A stretch of DNA of 64,000 nucleotides from positions 117,001-181,000 of the forward strand of contig NW_027437434.1 in NCBI RefSeq assembly GCF_964204645.1. Reading direction: 5' to 3'. Positions 47,170-58,830 of this stretch are shown here, in pieces (positions within the stretch are counted from its first letter, which is position 1; the number at the start of each line of letters is the position of its first letter). The stretch is from Tubulanus polymorphus. Lineage: Eukaryota > Nemertea > Palaeonemertea > Tubulaniformes > Tubulanidae. A model generated the notes under the pieces. That model ran no database searches. It was not told the origin of the DNA and saw only the letters and a list, made by a program, of their open reading frames with translations. The translations under genes and the position numbers were made by a program.

Positions 47170-47538
47170 TTAATCCATTAATAATAATCTTGGTTTATTT
47201 TCAATGACTTTATCATTTGACTTATTTTCTGGTATGATAGGTTTATTATCATTGGAATCATCTTTATCATCAGATTTGAATTTTGATTTATATATTACAC
47301 CGGATAATATAATAACTGTTACTAATCCAATTGTAATATATAATTTATAATTACTTCCAGCATTAGAAGAATCAGATGGATTATTATTTGAATCAATATC
47401 AGATAATTTCTGTGATTCATTTATAACAGTTAATTTCTTTTTCTTAGCTTTTTTTAATTCTGAAGATCTTTTACCTAATTCTCTTGTCCATTTAATTTGT
47501 TTCTCGGATCTAGGCTTCTTCTTAACGCTATCACTCAT
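47170..47538 (-). CDS. Small basic membrane protein P2 (cluster A)
   Basis: 122 codons, ATG at 47538 overlapping the stop of P1. Basic N-terminus (KKKPRSEKQIKWTRELGKRS), a Ser/Asn-rich linker, one transmembrane helix (YITIGLVTVIILSGVIY, about residues 69-85) and an acidic/Asn-rich tail. I do not recognise the family. A homologue lies at 57706-57963. Position between P1 and integrase suggests a structural or membrane-active virion component; this is inference. Confidence 0.6.
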   Translation of the reverse strand: MSDSVKKKPRSEKQIKWTRELGKRSSELKKAKKKKLTVINESQKLSDIDSNNNPSDSSNAGSNYKLYITIGLVTVIILSGVIYKSKFKSDDKDDSNDNKPIIPENKSNDKVIENKPRLLLMD

Positions 47539-48134
47539 TTATTTTAGTTAATTTTTGTCCTGATTCATTTTCTGTTTCGACGTTTGGTTGTAGTACATCT
47601 GTTTCGTTCTTACCTGATTTATATTCCATAGGCTTGATGTTCGAAAATGTTATGACACCAGTAGAAATTAATGTCATAACCGATCCTAATTGAAATGAAG
47701 CATATCCAACCCATTTTTGTAATTCAGTCATAACTAAGTAGTCATTTTTCAAATCACTATATAATTTATTTTCATCATTAATTGGTATTAACTGGTGACA
47801 TAACTTAGAATAACATTTGACAATACCATCTGAAATAGAATCATTTATTCTAGCTAATCTTGACTCTTCATAAAATCTTAAAATGTTTTATTACTTTATC
47901 GGGTTTCATAGCATCTAGTTCTTGATAAGTTAAAATTTTTCCCAAGAAATCCTTAGATTTCCCGCCAGCAATTAATAATTGAAGATGATGCTTACAATAT
48001 AAATAGTATTCATAATCAATATTACAATTTACTTGAGCACAATTAGTTACAACTGTATCTTTATTATCACTTATACCCAAATCATCTAATGTCTTTTCAA
48101 TATCAATACTATTCTTACTCGATTTCTTTGACAT
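47531..48134 (-). pseudogene. Small conserved protein P1 (cluster A)
   Basis: ATG at 48134 (MSKKSSKNSIDIEKTLDDLG). It reads FEYYLYCKH-like motifs (DYEYYLYCKHHLQLLIAGGK), LTYQELDAMKPDKVIKHF, then a frameshift near 47876. Next are EESRLARINDSISDGIVK, NDYLVMTELQKWVGYASFQLG and a hydrophobic GSVMTLISTGVITF segment. The stop at 47531 overlaps the ATG of P2. Total about 200 residues. The homologue at 57963-58499 has the same order. Family not recognised; one C-terminal membrane segment. Confidence 0.6.
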
Positions 48135-48139
48135 TTATA

Positions 48140-48384
48140 TATGAGAAAAAAGCGAAAAAAATATTATAAGTATTCTTCAAATGATACCAGTATCTCTTTA
48201 GATTAATACTAGCTTAGTTAAAGGTAAAGAATTTTAGTATTAGTTATTGTATTTTTAGTATTTTTTATTTGTGATATAAAGTATTCTCTTTTGAAAAGAA
48301 TTGTAAAAGAAAATATCAAAAATTAAAATAGAAATAATGGCTAGTTGAAGTTATTGTTTTTTTAATATATTTTATTTGAATTCT
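48140..48384. other. Intergenic AT-rich region of cluster A
   Basis: Very AT-rich, with TAGTATTAG-type phrases and GGCTAGTTGAAGTTATTG near 48340. The latter resembles the GCTAGTTGAAATATCATTG upstream of the cluster B homologue (58590), so it may hold promoter elements for P1. Confidence 0.35.
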
Positions 48385-48455
48385 ATTTGATATCTCACTA
48401 CTTTTGTCTATCTATTAGGAGCAGTAATTATAACTGTCCAGATAAGTCATTTCGG
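48385..48455 (-). other. Conserved noncoding block, cluster A copy
   Basis: On the minus strand ATCCGAAATGACTTATCTGG-ACAG, then CTCCTAATAGATAGACAAAAG-TAGTGA. The plus-strand block at 57488-57558 is nearly the same. It begins at the end of the HNH frame. Confidence 0.7.
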
Positions 48456-48690
48456 ATCCTTGATATCAAATTCCTCAACGTATTTTTCATTATGTGTTGA
48501 GTTCCATAATTCAACAAATGTCTTTGCTTTATCCAGTTGATCTAAATATAACTGTATATCTAGTTTATTAGATTTAATTATGTTTTCCTTCTTTTCTAAA
48601 GGTCTTAAATTTTTCCAGCTCCATATTAGCTTCTTATTGTATTCATCATTCATGTCAAATTTAGAAATCGGCAACACATGATCGGTTCCT
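48447..48690 (-). pseudogene. HNH endonuclease-like fragment (cluster A)
   Basis: Residues DHVLPISKFDMNDEYNKKLI, then WSWKNLRPLEKKENIIKSNK, match the HNH layout: DH at the first strand, WxNLRPL, ...N..KSNK with Asn and Lys of the metal site. HNH proteins of this form are common in large DNA viruses. It ends in IKDPK and a stop at 48447. Its upstream part is missing because a TIR element (48683-51053) begins inside the gene at the DH codons; the other side of the insertion does not resume HNH sequence. Confidence 0.6.
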
Positions 48691-51053
48691 GAACTTCGCT
48701 GAAAAAGCTGAAACACTGAAAAGCTGAAACGCTGAAATAAAAACGCTGAAATTTCAGGGAATTTCCGAAAAACGCCGAAATTTCAGGGAATTCCCGAAAA
48801 ACGCTGAAATCGTGCTAGGTACCGACAATACACTTTTTGAAATGTTTTCCGGGCCGTCGTCCGCTGACGAGTCCTGAACCGTGTTTTATGCTCTACCTTC
48901 GGTTACAGAGACATGCCTTAAGGTCGTCGTCATATACGACTTGATCGATTGCGGATTGCGTGGATTGTTAGATGTGTTTTTTGCCATAGTTTTATGTGCA
49001 TATACCGGTACGATCTAACAATGAAGTTATCACTTCATTTGAATAAATTCTTAATCACAGTAATATTAATTCACAATATTTTTTCTTATGTTTGGTGATT
49101 TCTTGCAACTTATCATTGCCAAGTCTCATACAAGTAGTAGCTGAATGAAAGTACAGTTAGGCTGAACCTGATAACCCAAATTAAGTGCTAGCATGGAACT
49201 AATGATTATTTTGATTCTATTTTCGGTGTCATTGAAATTCGTTAATAAAGGTTCAACCGTCATAGTATACTGTACTTAGCATTGCTACAATTGGGTGCCA
49301 TATTTCTACAATTTCTACAAGGAGGAAGGAATCTTTAAGTGTCTTTGTTCCCGGGTGGGGTACGGGGTAAAACCTGGTTTACTTTCGACTTGCCGGAGAC
49401 TACTATCTGCAATGTATTGCATGCTTTGATGTGTCTGGCCTATAGGAGTCGACCGATATTTTTTTCCCATACACAGGCATGGCTTTAGTGTAGATGAAGG
49501 CTAGGCACTGCACATTGTGGATTGACTGGAACTCTTAACTCACAAAATTAAACGAGTCAACAAGAAAGATCCAATAATTGGACATTTGTCTAACTATATT
49601 ATTTAACAGCTTGAAATAATACATAACACATTCTGCAAGAGTATACAAAGGAAATCAGTTCTTACATTATATCAGAATCAATAGTTCGCTTAACTCTGGC
49701 TAGAATTCTGGTTCCATTGCTTCATATTCTAATGAAATCCACTAGTATACCTTAGAATATCGCTTAGCTTAAGACTAAAAATTTGGTACCAGGAAACAGG
49801 GAAGAAAAGTGGGTGTACTGTACATCCGCAATTGACTTATTTCTCTCTGGTTGAATCAAGTTATTATTGAAATAGCATTCGAATAGCCATTTTATTTTTA
49901 AAAATTGTGTCGTTCAGCTATCCTGCTGCAAATTTCGCAGTTGAAGTTTACTGGTGCCATCTGATTTCTCAGTATCTCAAAAAATTTGCACATTCTAAGC
50001 CTGAATCTAAAAATAGAAAAAGGTGCATTTTAGTCGGATATAAAAGAATAGTGGCTAATACACCCTGGACTATATAGCCTATGGGGTGGGCCTAGTTTGA
50101 AAGCACTGAGGTCCGAGAGAACAGCACTTAGTAAATAAATACTGAAATTAAACTTACAAAACACCCAGTACTTGAGATGATGTACTTGACAAGAAGTGTC
50201 ACCAGCTAAGCAAATCAACTTTGTCTATGACTCCTCCTTTTATAGATTCAGTAGTAGTCTAAAAATAAGAATGGGTTCATTTTTCTAACAGTTGGTATGT
50301 CATTTCTTCAAAAAAAATAATTATTATCACGCCACAGCAAATAAATTATTCACAGTTGTTGAATGGTTAGCCCGATTTAGATTAATTGGTTGACGCTAAT
50401 CAGTATGACCCATACGTAGGGGCCTACTGCATGCCATTGGCGTCAATCCATTCCATTCCATTCCACAGTGAATTAAAAAGAAATTTAGTTAGATCCCTTT
50501 TGTCCAAAAGCTGCATCATTTATATAACTAGCTGTCAAATTTAATTTACCTCCTTCAGAGAATACCATAGTGACATAGTCCGTCGCCCATCAACGTGTTG
50601 ACAAAAGCAAAGTTGCTCCATGTTTTATACATGAACGTTCAAATAAGATATTTTGCGTCTTGCAGGGAATATTGAGCATAGTGTTTAAGTTGGCTTGCAC
50701 GGTTTGTGTATGGGTTTTCCTCATTATGCTGCCTGTATGCATTAAAAATCCGGATTTCAAGCGAATTAATTTGTCCAACAAGTGGCCCTCTAGAAGTATA
50801 CTCCACACATACTGTCCATGCGTGTCTCTGTAACCGAAGGTAGAGACTAAAACACGGTTCAGGACTCGGCAGCGGACACCGGCCCGGAAAATATTTCAAA
50901 ACGTGTATTGTTGGTACCTAGCACGATTTCAGCGTTTTTCGGGAATTCCCTGAAATTTCGGCGTTTTTCGGAAATTCCCTGAAATTTCAGCGTTTTTATT
51001 TCAGCGTTTCAGCGTTTCAGTGATTCAGCTTTTTCAGCGAAGTTCAGGAACCG
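48683..51053. mobile_element. 2.4-kb non-autonomous element with ~210-bp TIRs
   Basis: Ends CGGTTCCTGAACTTCGCTG and its inverse CAGCGAAGTTCAGGAACCG. The arms (48683-48905 and about 50830-51053) share GAAACGCTGAAATAAAAACG, TTTCAGGGAATTCCCGAAAA and ACCTTCGGTTACAGAGAC-type phrases. Each arm also holds inner palindromes around AATTTCAGGGAATT. The 1.9-kb centre has no credible ORF. It lies in the HNH fragment; no exact target duplication was found. Confidence 0.85.
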
Positions 51054-53457
51054 GAAAATACACGCAGTTTCCTTAAAATTCAACGCATTTCTATAGACGC
51101 TATTTCTCAGCTGTGCCTTTAATGACGTTGCAGCGCGCACCTGCTGATCTAGCCGACGCTGAACAGTAAGCTATGTAAACAACGAAATGAGGTCCAAAAT
51201 CACGTTACAAAATTACAAATTGCGCGTAAACTAAACATTTTTGAACAGAACAGTTGAAGATGAGTGTATAGATGAATCGAATACATCATATTTTGAAATT
51301 TAAAAAAAGTGTCGGTTACTCTTTAAGTTTATTTGACAGTGGTACCGCTTCCTGTGTTTCACAGTATGTCTACACGTAAAACTGTTCTACCGAACACACA
51401 GGTCTGAAGTGCTAGGACTTCTAGAACTGCTAAACATATGACAGGCTTTTATTTGTTTTAATCCACACTCAGATCATTCGTTTAATCCCAGCATAAGTCT
51501 CTGGGGTCTACTGTGCATATTTCTGTATTTATCGTTATTAGACATATTCCATTCGAAAACATCAAATTTCCTCTATGGGGGTAGTTAACCTTTAACTTTC
51601 GTTAACAGTAAACATAAATACAGCGAGACCGATAGTACTTTTATTTACAGTGTGCATGATCGCTTTCTCGTGTTCAGCACCAAATTTGGTGCCGAAGTAT
51701 TTGTCATGTGCCATGTCGTCCGTTTTTCATTTCGCAGTCTACAATCATCTTTTCTGGTGTCATTTCACGCGCGACTAAGTTAACCAGTACTGGGTTATGT
51801 CGTGGTATGTCAGCCTGTCGGTGCCTAAATGTAAGGAATAAGAATAAATTAAGTTTTTTTTTTTTGTCGTTAGACACACACCATCAGTCAAACAAAAATG
51901 AGGAATTATTTCAATTCATACGTTTTTTGGTGAATATCTATTTTGGCAACAATAATTGAAGTAGATCGCATAATGGACCTTCGACTGCACCAGAAAATGT
52001 GCACTTACGTGTGAAAAACAAACCAAGTCGCTCTCCACAACACTGGTGCCAGTAATAAGCTTAATGTGGTCAAACCCAGTACAAGAAGATAAACCTAATA
52101 ATAAACAAGAACATTTAAAATTTGATTAGAGTCACTCGCTGTGTCTCGACCTGACCCAAAACATAATCATGATATATAACATTACTGCATTTTTCTGGAT
52201 ATCATTGAGGGGGGGACCTGAAAATGCTGTGCTATAGATGATATTTGCAACATGGGCACTTTTCAAAAATGTCTGGGGCAGCCCTGCTAGGGCCGGCCCC
52301 CTGAAAAGGCACCCAAAATGGTGATGACGGTGCGCCAGACTGATCGATCGCGGCGCAAAACACAATTAATTAAAGGGGTCAATTTTTATATTTCAAATGT
52401 TTTTTTAGACAATCACGACCATTGATAGATACAATGTGCATCTAGATATGTTTTGGACACTTAAGCCTGGAGACATTTTAGTCTGCGTTTGCGATCTATA
52501 CCGCTTTTTGACGGCATTTTGATTGATTTTGGTTATCAATACTACGTCATCGAACAGCTTATGGCAACTACGCCATACGATATGATATACGGATCTGCCA
52601 GACCACACACCGGTCACTGAATTTGGGGATAAAGACCTTTCACACGTCGAAAGTTTTAAGATGGGCATTATTACCAAAAGGTGTTATTCGATGTACGGGC
52701 CTGTGGCTGGCCATTTTCACGCCTTCTAGAAACTTCTCAAACCCTGCATTCGACGATTATGGCTTAATCGACTAATATCAACCATTTGATCTGGCATGTG
52801 ATCTATTTTCAATCGTGGGAGTTGAACTACAGAACTCGAGAACGTATTTCCCATGAATCAAGCTTTCAACGAGGTCCTACAGTCACAAGATGGCATCATC
52901 GGTTTATTAAGTAAAACCATTGTAATCCTGGATGCAGGAATATGTTGAACAATTTACCGCCTTCGGTGTGATCGACTTTAATAAGGATGGAAAGCACTTC
53001 GTGACCGAGATGCTCACCTGTACAAGTGACAGATGGGGAGCGATCGTAACCCGTAAGAAAAACGTGTAATCATTTTGTTTATCGGGATGCGTGCGGGAGT
53101 GTTTTACTTATTTAAAAAAAGAAACAAAAACATATTTCTGCATGCGGGATGCCCATTTTTATTTTCATTTCTTACTGACGAACTTTTCTGACGCGCGGAA
53201 AATGAAATTGTTGAGATTCAAGCTATTTTCATGTCGCCTTAAAGAATAAATGGAAGAAATTTTGCATCAATTTACTGAAATTTTGTTACTGCAATTTGTA
53301 CTCAAATTATTGAGTTTGGAATGAAAATGTAGAAAAAGTATCGCTAATTAATGAATTCCTGTGAATCAATGCTCAAATTTGCTTTGGGACGGTATCAGAG
53401 TATACCTTTGTCGATATTAGTTGTCGAATAAACACTATAATCCGTGTAAACTGTAGA
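51054..53457. other. No gene seen
   Basis: 2.4 kb of unique-looking AT-rich sequence with only short, unconvincing frames on both strands. Confidence 0.4.
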
Positions 53458-53667
53458 TAAATGAAGAAATCCCACACTTCGAATTTGAAATTATACGATC
53501 AGATTTATTATTACGAAACCACAACGGTTCGGCTGTTGACTAACAGCCATCATCAGGTGCCATTCCACCTGATGATGGCTGTTAGTCAACAGCCGAAACG
53601 TTGTGGTTTCGTAATAATAAATCTGATCGTATAATTTCAAATTCGAAGTGTGGGATTTCTTCATTTA
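53458..53667. repeat. Near-perfect 102-bp-arm hairpin
   Basis: The arms 53458-53559 and 53566-53667 are inverse with a single mismatch I can see (AACGGTTCGG against the inverse of CCGAAACGTT) and a 6-base loop CCATTC. Each arm contains CCTGATGATGGCTGTTAG. It would form a long stable stem as RNA. Likely a palindromic MITE or an inverted duplication of a dispersed repeat. Confidence 0.93.
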
Positions 53668-54658
53668 CCTTTGTCGATGTTCGTTCAAACCCCGATAACT
53701 TTCTTTCGGGTCGGCGTCCAGAAGATCATTGCGGTGACCGCGAATATTCTTCATAGCAAATTTTTTTAAACTATGCTTTCGACATAATGAATGGATGATT
53801 TTGGCCATAGACCCGAAAAATCCTCATAGAAGATAACATTTTTAGATAAACTGATATTGTATTCTCAATGTAAGAAGAAATGGTGATCATTGATGAACTC
53901 CAAAGTTTTCTTCTGACAGCTTCGCATGTTTTCTGGCAAATGAATTCAGTGTCATTCCAAATGAGTTAAGGTGGTCTTACCTCTCTCGATATTAGTCCCA
54001 ATTTCAGAGCACGACTTCCGAGTACAAATGCATATTCACTTACTTGTGCCAAGCCAGCAGATACGATCCACTTAGCTGTTCGGCTTTCTTTTGAAAGAAC
54101 AACTTGCAGCACAAGTACACCAGTAAAAAACTATTGAAAAAGCGTATAATGTTCTGTCAGTAACATTTGGCTTGTGAATGTCTTTCCTACAGGATATCCA
54201 AACGTTTCGATCGTCATTCCACTTTTGCTATTTGTCCGTCTACTATCAGAACAGGAAACTATTCATGTTCTATTAGTTAATTGATTAAACTTATCCGACA
54301 ATATGTCTCACCTTAAAGCCAACAACAGCTAGAGTCAGAGACACAAGCACAGTTATTTCAAACATCATGAATGAAGGAAAGACGTGCAATCCTAAAAAAG
54401 ATAAACCGTAGAACATCGTGAGTCACTGCTATGGGTTTGATTGTTTTTGTTGATTCCACAAACAATTGGTAGTTGTCAAATTTCGATTCATGAGTCATAT
54501 TGTGGGACTATTTAGTAACGGAATTGCCGATTAGAATACCGGGTCACCAGTCAAGTGGATATTTTCACTCAGCTAACTCAGATAATTCAGCTATAAATCC
54601 CACAGGAAACTGAAAATGAGAAATATGGATGGACTAATGCACGGAACGAAAATAGACG
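53668..54658. other. No gene seen
   Basis: AT-rich DNA without recognised motifs. Confidence 0.4.
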
Positions 54659-56386
54659 AAATAAACTATTTTACAGTTGCTAGCCGCCATTTTGTTAGGG
54701 TACTTTTGTCCCGTATTGTTGGGTCATTTTTTTCTCTTTTTTAAAAACTATCCGTGATGCGTGTTGTATCATATTTCATCTGTCCATGGATGGATTTTGA
54801 CAACTTCAGCAACATTCAAACCGCGTGAATCTCTAGTATCAGTTATGTAAAAATCATTTCTCAAATTTACAACAATGCGACATGAGAGCAATATAAAAAT
54901 CGGTGGTCAGTTTTTGCCGTGCGCATAGAAATCAAGGGTACTGAACTTTGAAGTTCGTTATTTTCAGAAATAATTTTCTAAAAAATCCAAGCATTTCAAG
55001 AACTGTGCGCATAAATGCCCCCTTTCAGGTGAACTTTGAAATTTTTAGATATCTTGCCTAGTTTTTTTCCTATGGCACTTTAACTGCAGCGCGTGTATTT
55101 CAGTATATGGGCGTTATTTTTTCATTTTTACTACACTTGTCTCTACGGAAAATGGTTTTAATTGTTGGTACGAGTATCAGGTTTTAATATTACGGCATTA
55201 ATACTGTATTCCGTTCTCCGGCGCTAGTTCGTAATGGCTGGATTGGTAGCCGCTTTTACAGCAGGCAGAGGCTTACGTACATGCACCCAAGAAAACCCAA
55301 AATATCACTCTTTTGTTGTAAATGCAATCCACACACTTCTTGCGTTTTTGTGATGGTAGATGTCACTTTTTACTTTTTATCACCGGTGTCTGACATTAGG
55401 ACTTGATACTTGATATGTCACCACCAAAGCAAGAAAACGTTTTCCTATATTTTCTTCCCAATCTAATCAATCTTGTGTGTACTTAATAGAAAGTATTCAT
55501 AGAAAGTAGCTGAATATTTGCCCCAACCCATTTGTCCAGCTTTTTGACCACTTCTCCATCCATCTAATTTCAGTAGATTTTTATGTAAATTTATTGATAG
55601 ACTACTGATTTAAATGGTCATCATACTCGATTTTGTGTGTTATATTTCTTTTCTTCTTCCATCTCAATATAGGCCCATATATTCTCTTCCCGCGCGCAAC
55701 TTCGAATACGTGATCAAAATGCCGTTCAGTCTCGCTGCTAAAACTGGTAAAAAAATCCCTTTAACTCCAACATCTCTAATTTCTTCGATCTATTATATTG
55801 CATAAATGCCGTAATATTAAAACCTGATACTCGTACCAACAATTAAAACCATTTTCCGTAGAGACAAGTGTAGTAAAAGTGAAAAAATAACACCCATATA
55901 CTGAAATACACGCAAAGAAAACAGCGCCGAATCTCGGAATGACAATACACGCGCTGCAGTTAAAGTGCCATAGAAAAAAACTAGGCAAGATATCTTAAAA
56001 TTTCAAAGTTCTCCTGAAAGGGGGCATTTATGCGCACAGTTCTTGAAATGCTTGGATTTTTTAGAAAATTATTTCTGAAAATAGCGAACTTCAAAGTTCA
56101 GTACCCTTGATTTCTATGCGCACGGCAAAAACTGACCACCGATTTTTATATCGCTCTCATGTCGCATTGTTGTAAATTTGAGAAATTATTTTTACATAAC
56201 TGAAAACTAGAGATTCACGCGGTTTGAATGTTGCTGAAGTTGTCAAAATCCATCCATGGACAGATGAAATATGATACAACACGCATCACGGACAGTTTTT
56301 TAAAAATAGAAAAAAATGACCCAACAATACGGGACAAAAGTACCCTAACAAAATGGCGGCTAGCAACTGTAAAATGGTTTATTGTT
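54659..56386. repeat. Large inverted repeat (~540-580-bp arms, ~600-bp spacer)
   Basis: The left arm (about 54659-55200) and right arm (about 55804-56386) are inverse copies. Shared phrases include TGTCCATGGATGGATTTTGA, CATGAGAGC-ATAT, CGTGCGCATAGAAATCAAGG and TGGTACGAGTATCAGG. The arms are highly similar; the right arm has a ~35-bp insertion near 55914-55950. The spacer holds no recognised gene. Resembles a fold-back transposon or an inverted duplication. Confidence 0.92.
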
Positions 56387-57110
56387 GCCCGTTGTCGAGC
56401 GCATTGTCTCGATAAAAAAACAAGAGATCAATGATCTCAAGAGCTCTGACTCATACAAAAACATACAAATTTGTCCTCAGTGATAAAGTAAATGGTTGTG
56501 CAGTGTATTACGTATTTAAGTTTTATTGAAAACATATTCAAAATATTGACATATTGAATTTACATAACGGAAATAAAGATTACAGGGTTTGTAATTTGTC
56601 ATCATAAATAAAACTAAATAATCATTTAATCATTAAATCAAAAGATTTTCGAGCAATTTCAATTTGGAACTAATAACCAGAATAGTATGCAATAGATAGA
56701 AGAAACATAAACAATAACTGCCTGTGTTTATAAATATATCAAATTATTGCGGTGATATGGCATTGACAGGCTACTATATAAGCTCAGGCATTTTTAGCGG
56801 CAGCGTCTATTGCAATGGTTTTGCACTAAGAATAAATGCTATCGGCGAAATTTCGCTGACCTTCAGTTAGGACAGCTAAAAGGAATTTAATTTCAAACAC
56901 GCATTATCCTCTTTAACTAGTGTTCCTTCAAATATTCCGACAATAGTTTTGCCCTAAGTCGATAACCGCGATAAATGAGCCGCGTTAATGAAATTCTCAA
57001 AAGAAATAAAGTCACTTCGTGCCTTACGCACAGTTTTGTGGCAGTAAGTAATTGGAATATCAGGGGTTCAGGCCAGAGGTCGTGAGGTCAACACATCACT
57101 CATCACCACA
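56387..57110. other. No gene seen
   Basis: AT-rich spacer before Polinton-like cluster B. Only short frames. Confidence 0.4.
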
Positions 57111-57131
57111 GGTAATTTTTTCCCCTAATAA

Positions 57132-57450
57132 ATGGGAGATAGAAAAGCATTCTTAGCAACAATAAATAACAGAATAAAACCAGCAAAAAAAAAACAATTT
57201 GAAATAAAAAAGTTAGTCGATGTTACAAAACAAATTGAACACAAAATATTAAAATTAGAAGATAAAAACTAAATATGGAGAGAAAGTATCAGCAATTTTA
57301 AGTTACTGTAATGCTAGTACAACGCGAGAATTAAATTATTTTTACCCGATAAATGGGTTTCATTGAGTACAGAAGATTTTAGAAGGATTTAAAATAATTG
57401 ACCATGGGAAAAATGAAGACGGGTATCATGATTTAGAAGTTGTTGATTAA
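57132..57450 (+). pseudogene. Small Polinton-like protein P3 (cluster B)
   Basis: ATG at 57132 reads MGDRKAFLATINNRIKPAKK then FEIKKLVDVTKQIEHKILKL and stops at 57270. The pattern continues in the next frame as KYGEKVSAILSYCNAS...ELNYF. The 'L-x-x-T-x-YG-x-x-I/V' pattern is common in small mobile-element proteins, but I cannot assign a function. It is transcribed toward P1'/P2', and the conserved block at 57488 lies between. Confidence 0.4.
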
Positions 57451-57487
57451 AAAAATAAATTGATAATAAAATTAATTAAATATTAAG

Positions 57488-57558
57488 AATCCGAAATGAC
57501 TGATCTGGACAGGTCAATTGCTCCTCATAGATAGACAAAAGTAGTGACATATTTAATT
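57488..57558 (+). other. Conserved noncoding block, cluster B copy
   Basis: ATCCGAAATGACTGATCTGG-ACAG, then CTCCTCATAGATAGACAAAAG-TAGTGA. Nearly the same as 48385-48455 on the other strand. It sits between convergent P3 (+) and P2' (-). Confidence 0.7.
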
Positions 57559-57705
57559 GATACAAAATAGAAATATTGTTTAATGAATTAAATTTTTTTT
57601 TGCTTTTTTTCTAAAATATTAATCCATTTTTTATACTACACTTTGGAATTTCAACAGTAGTTATTTCAACTATTAATATCATAAATTTTTCTTTGATTTT
57701 TTATA

Positions 57706-57963
57706 TCAACTATATCCAATCAAAATGAATACAATTACGAATCCAGTTCTAAAATATGAATATTTTTCAAATATTATTTTATCAGAAGGAGTAGAAATAA
57801 CAATATTTTCACCATTATTATTAACACTTTCATTATTTATTTTTCTTTATAGCTTTTTAAATTCTCTCGATTTAATTCCTAATTGCCGAGACCATTCAAT
57901 TTGTTTTTGAGTTCTCGGTTTTTTCTTCACAGTTAATTCCTTCAATTCTTTCACCTCGCTCAT
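57706..57963 (-). pseudogene. Small basic membrane protein P2' (cluster B)
   Basis: Homologue of the gene at 47170-47538. ATG at 57963 reads MSEVKELKELTVKKKPRTQK and then QIEWSRQLGIKSREFKKL, with a TAA at 57847. The frame continues with an Asn-rich linker and a hydrophobic GFVIVFILIGYS to a stop at 57706. Upstream it is in frame with P1' with no stop between, so the two genes are fused in this copy. Confidence 0.55.
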
Positions 57964-58499
57964 GTATTGTAGACAAATTTTACTCTCAATATTTAAAAAT
58001 GTTATAACTCCAATTGATAAAAGCGTCATAAATCCTCCTAATTGAAATGATAAATATCCAATCCATTTATTTAATTCAGTCATAACTAAATAATTATTTT
58101 CTAAATCGAAATATAATCTATTTTCAACCTGAATTGGTAGCATATAATTACATTATTTACTATAACCTTTTACTACATTTTCTGATATCGCATCATTAAT
58201 TCTAGCTGTTCTCGCAGTTTCATAAATCTTAAATAATTTAATAATTTGGTCTGGTTTCATTATATCTAATTCATTATAAGTTAAATTTTTACCAATAAAA
58301 TTTTTACATTTCCCAGATGCAATTAATATTTCTAATTGATGTTTGCAATAAAGATAATATTCAAAATTATTATTTGTAGTAATATCATTTAAAGCACCAT
58401 TATCTGAAGTTAATTTTGTTTCTGTTATGCCTAAATCATCCAAAGTTTTTCAATTGGAACATCACTATTTTTAGATTTTATTTTCTTTTCACCTCCCAT
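57963..58499 (-). pseudogene. Small conserved protein P1' (cluster B)
   Basis: Homologue of 47531-48134. ATG at 58499 (MGGEKKIKSKNSDVPIEK), a frameshift in an A-run near 58445, then LDD/MDDLGITETK, FEYYLYCKHQLEILIASGK, LTYNELDIMKPDQIIKLF and ARTARINDAISENVVKGYSK. A TAA follows at about 58151, then NNYLVMTELNKWIGYLSFQLG and FMTLLSIGVITF. Order and spacing equal cluster A, but the disabling lesions differ. The two copies therefore decayed separately from a common gene. Confidence 0.6.
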
Positions 58500-58545
58500 T
58501 TATAAAACAAAAAAATTAGTTGTGTTTTGTAACTAGTATTCTACT

Positions 58546-58720
58546 AGAATCTAACTAGAATGTAACTAAAAATGTACTAGATTAACAAGCTAGTTGAAAT
58601 ATCATTGTTTTTATTTATTTCTTGTTGAATTTTATTTGATTTTTGTTTCAACTACAAACAACTAGAATTCAACTAGAATGTGACTAAAATATACTAGATA
58701 AACACGCTAGTTGAATTTAG
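58546..58720 (-). repeat. CTAGTT-rich imperfect direct repeat upstream of P1'
   Basis: Two ~50-bp copies about 125 bp apart share CAACTAGAAT, GTACTAGAT and GCTAGTTGAA elements. They lie between the P1' start and the end of the capsid-like gene. Possible promoter elements; a weaker match is in cluster A near 48340. Confidence 0.45.
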
Positions 58721-58830
58721 ATGAATTCATATTTGAATGGGTGTAACGAAATAGTAATTTTTATCTTTTATTATTTTGCATATTTATTGCCGGTATAATA
58801 ACCAATTTGATTAATATTACAATTTTCAAA

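Noticed and set aside
50590-50899. Overlapping 72- and 86-codon minus-strand frames
   Set aside because: They lie at the inner edge of the TIR of the 48683-51053 element, in two frames, without domain signals.
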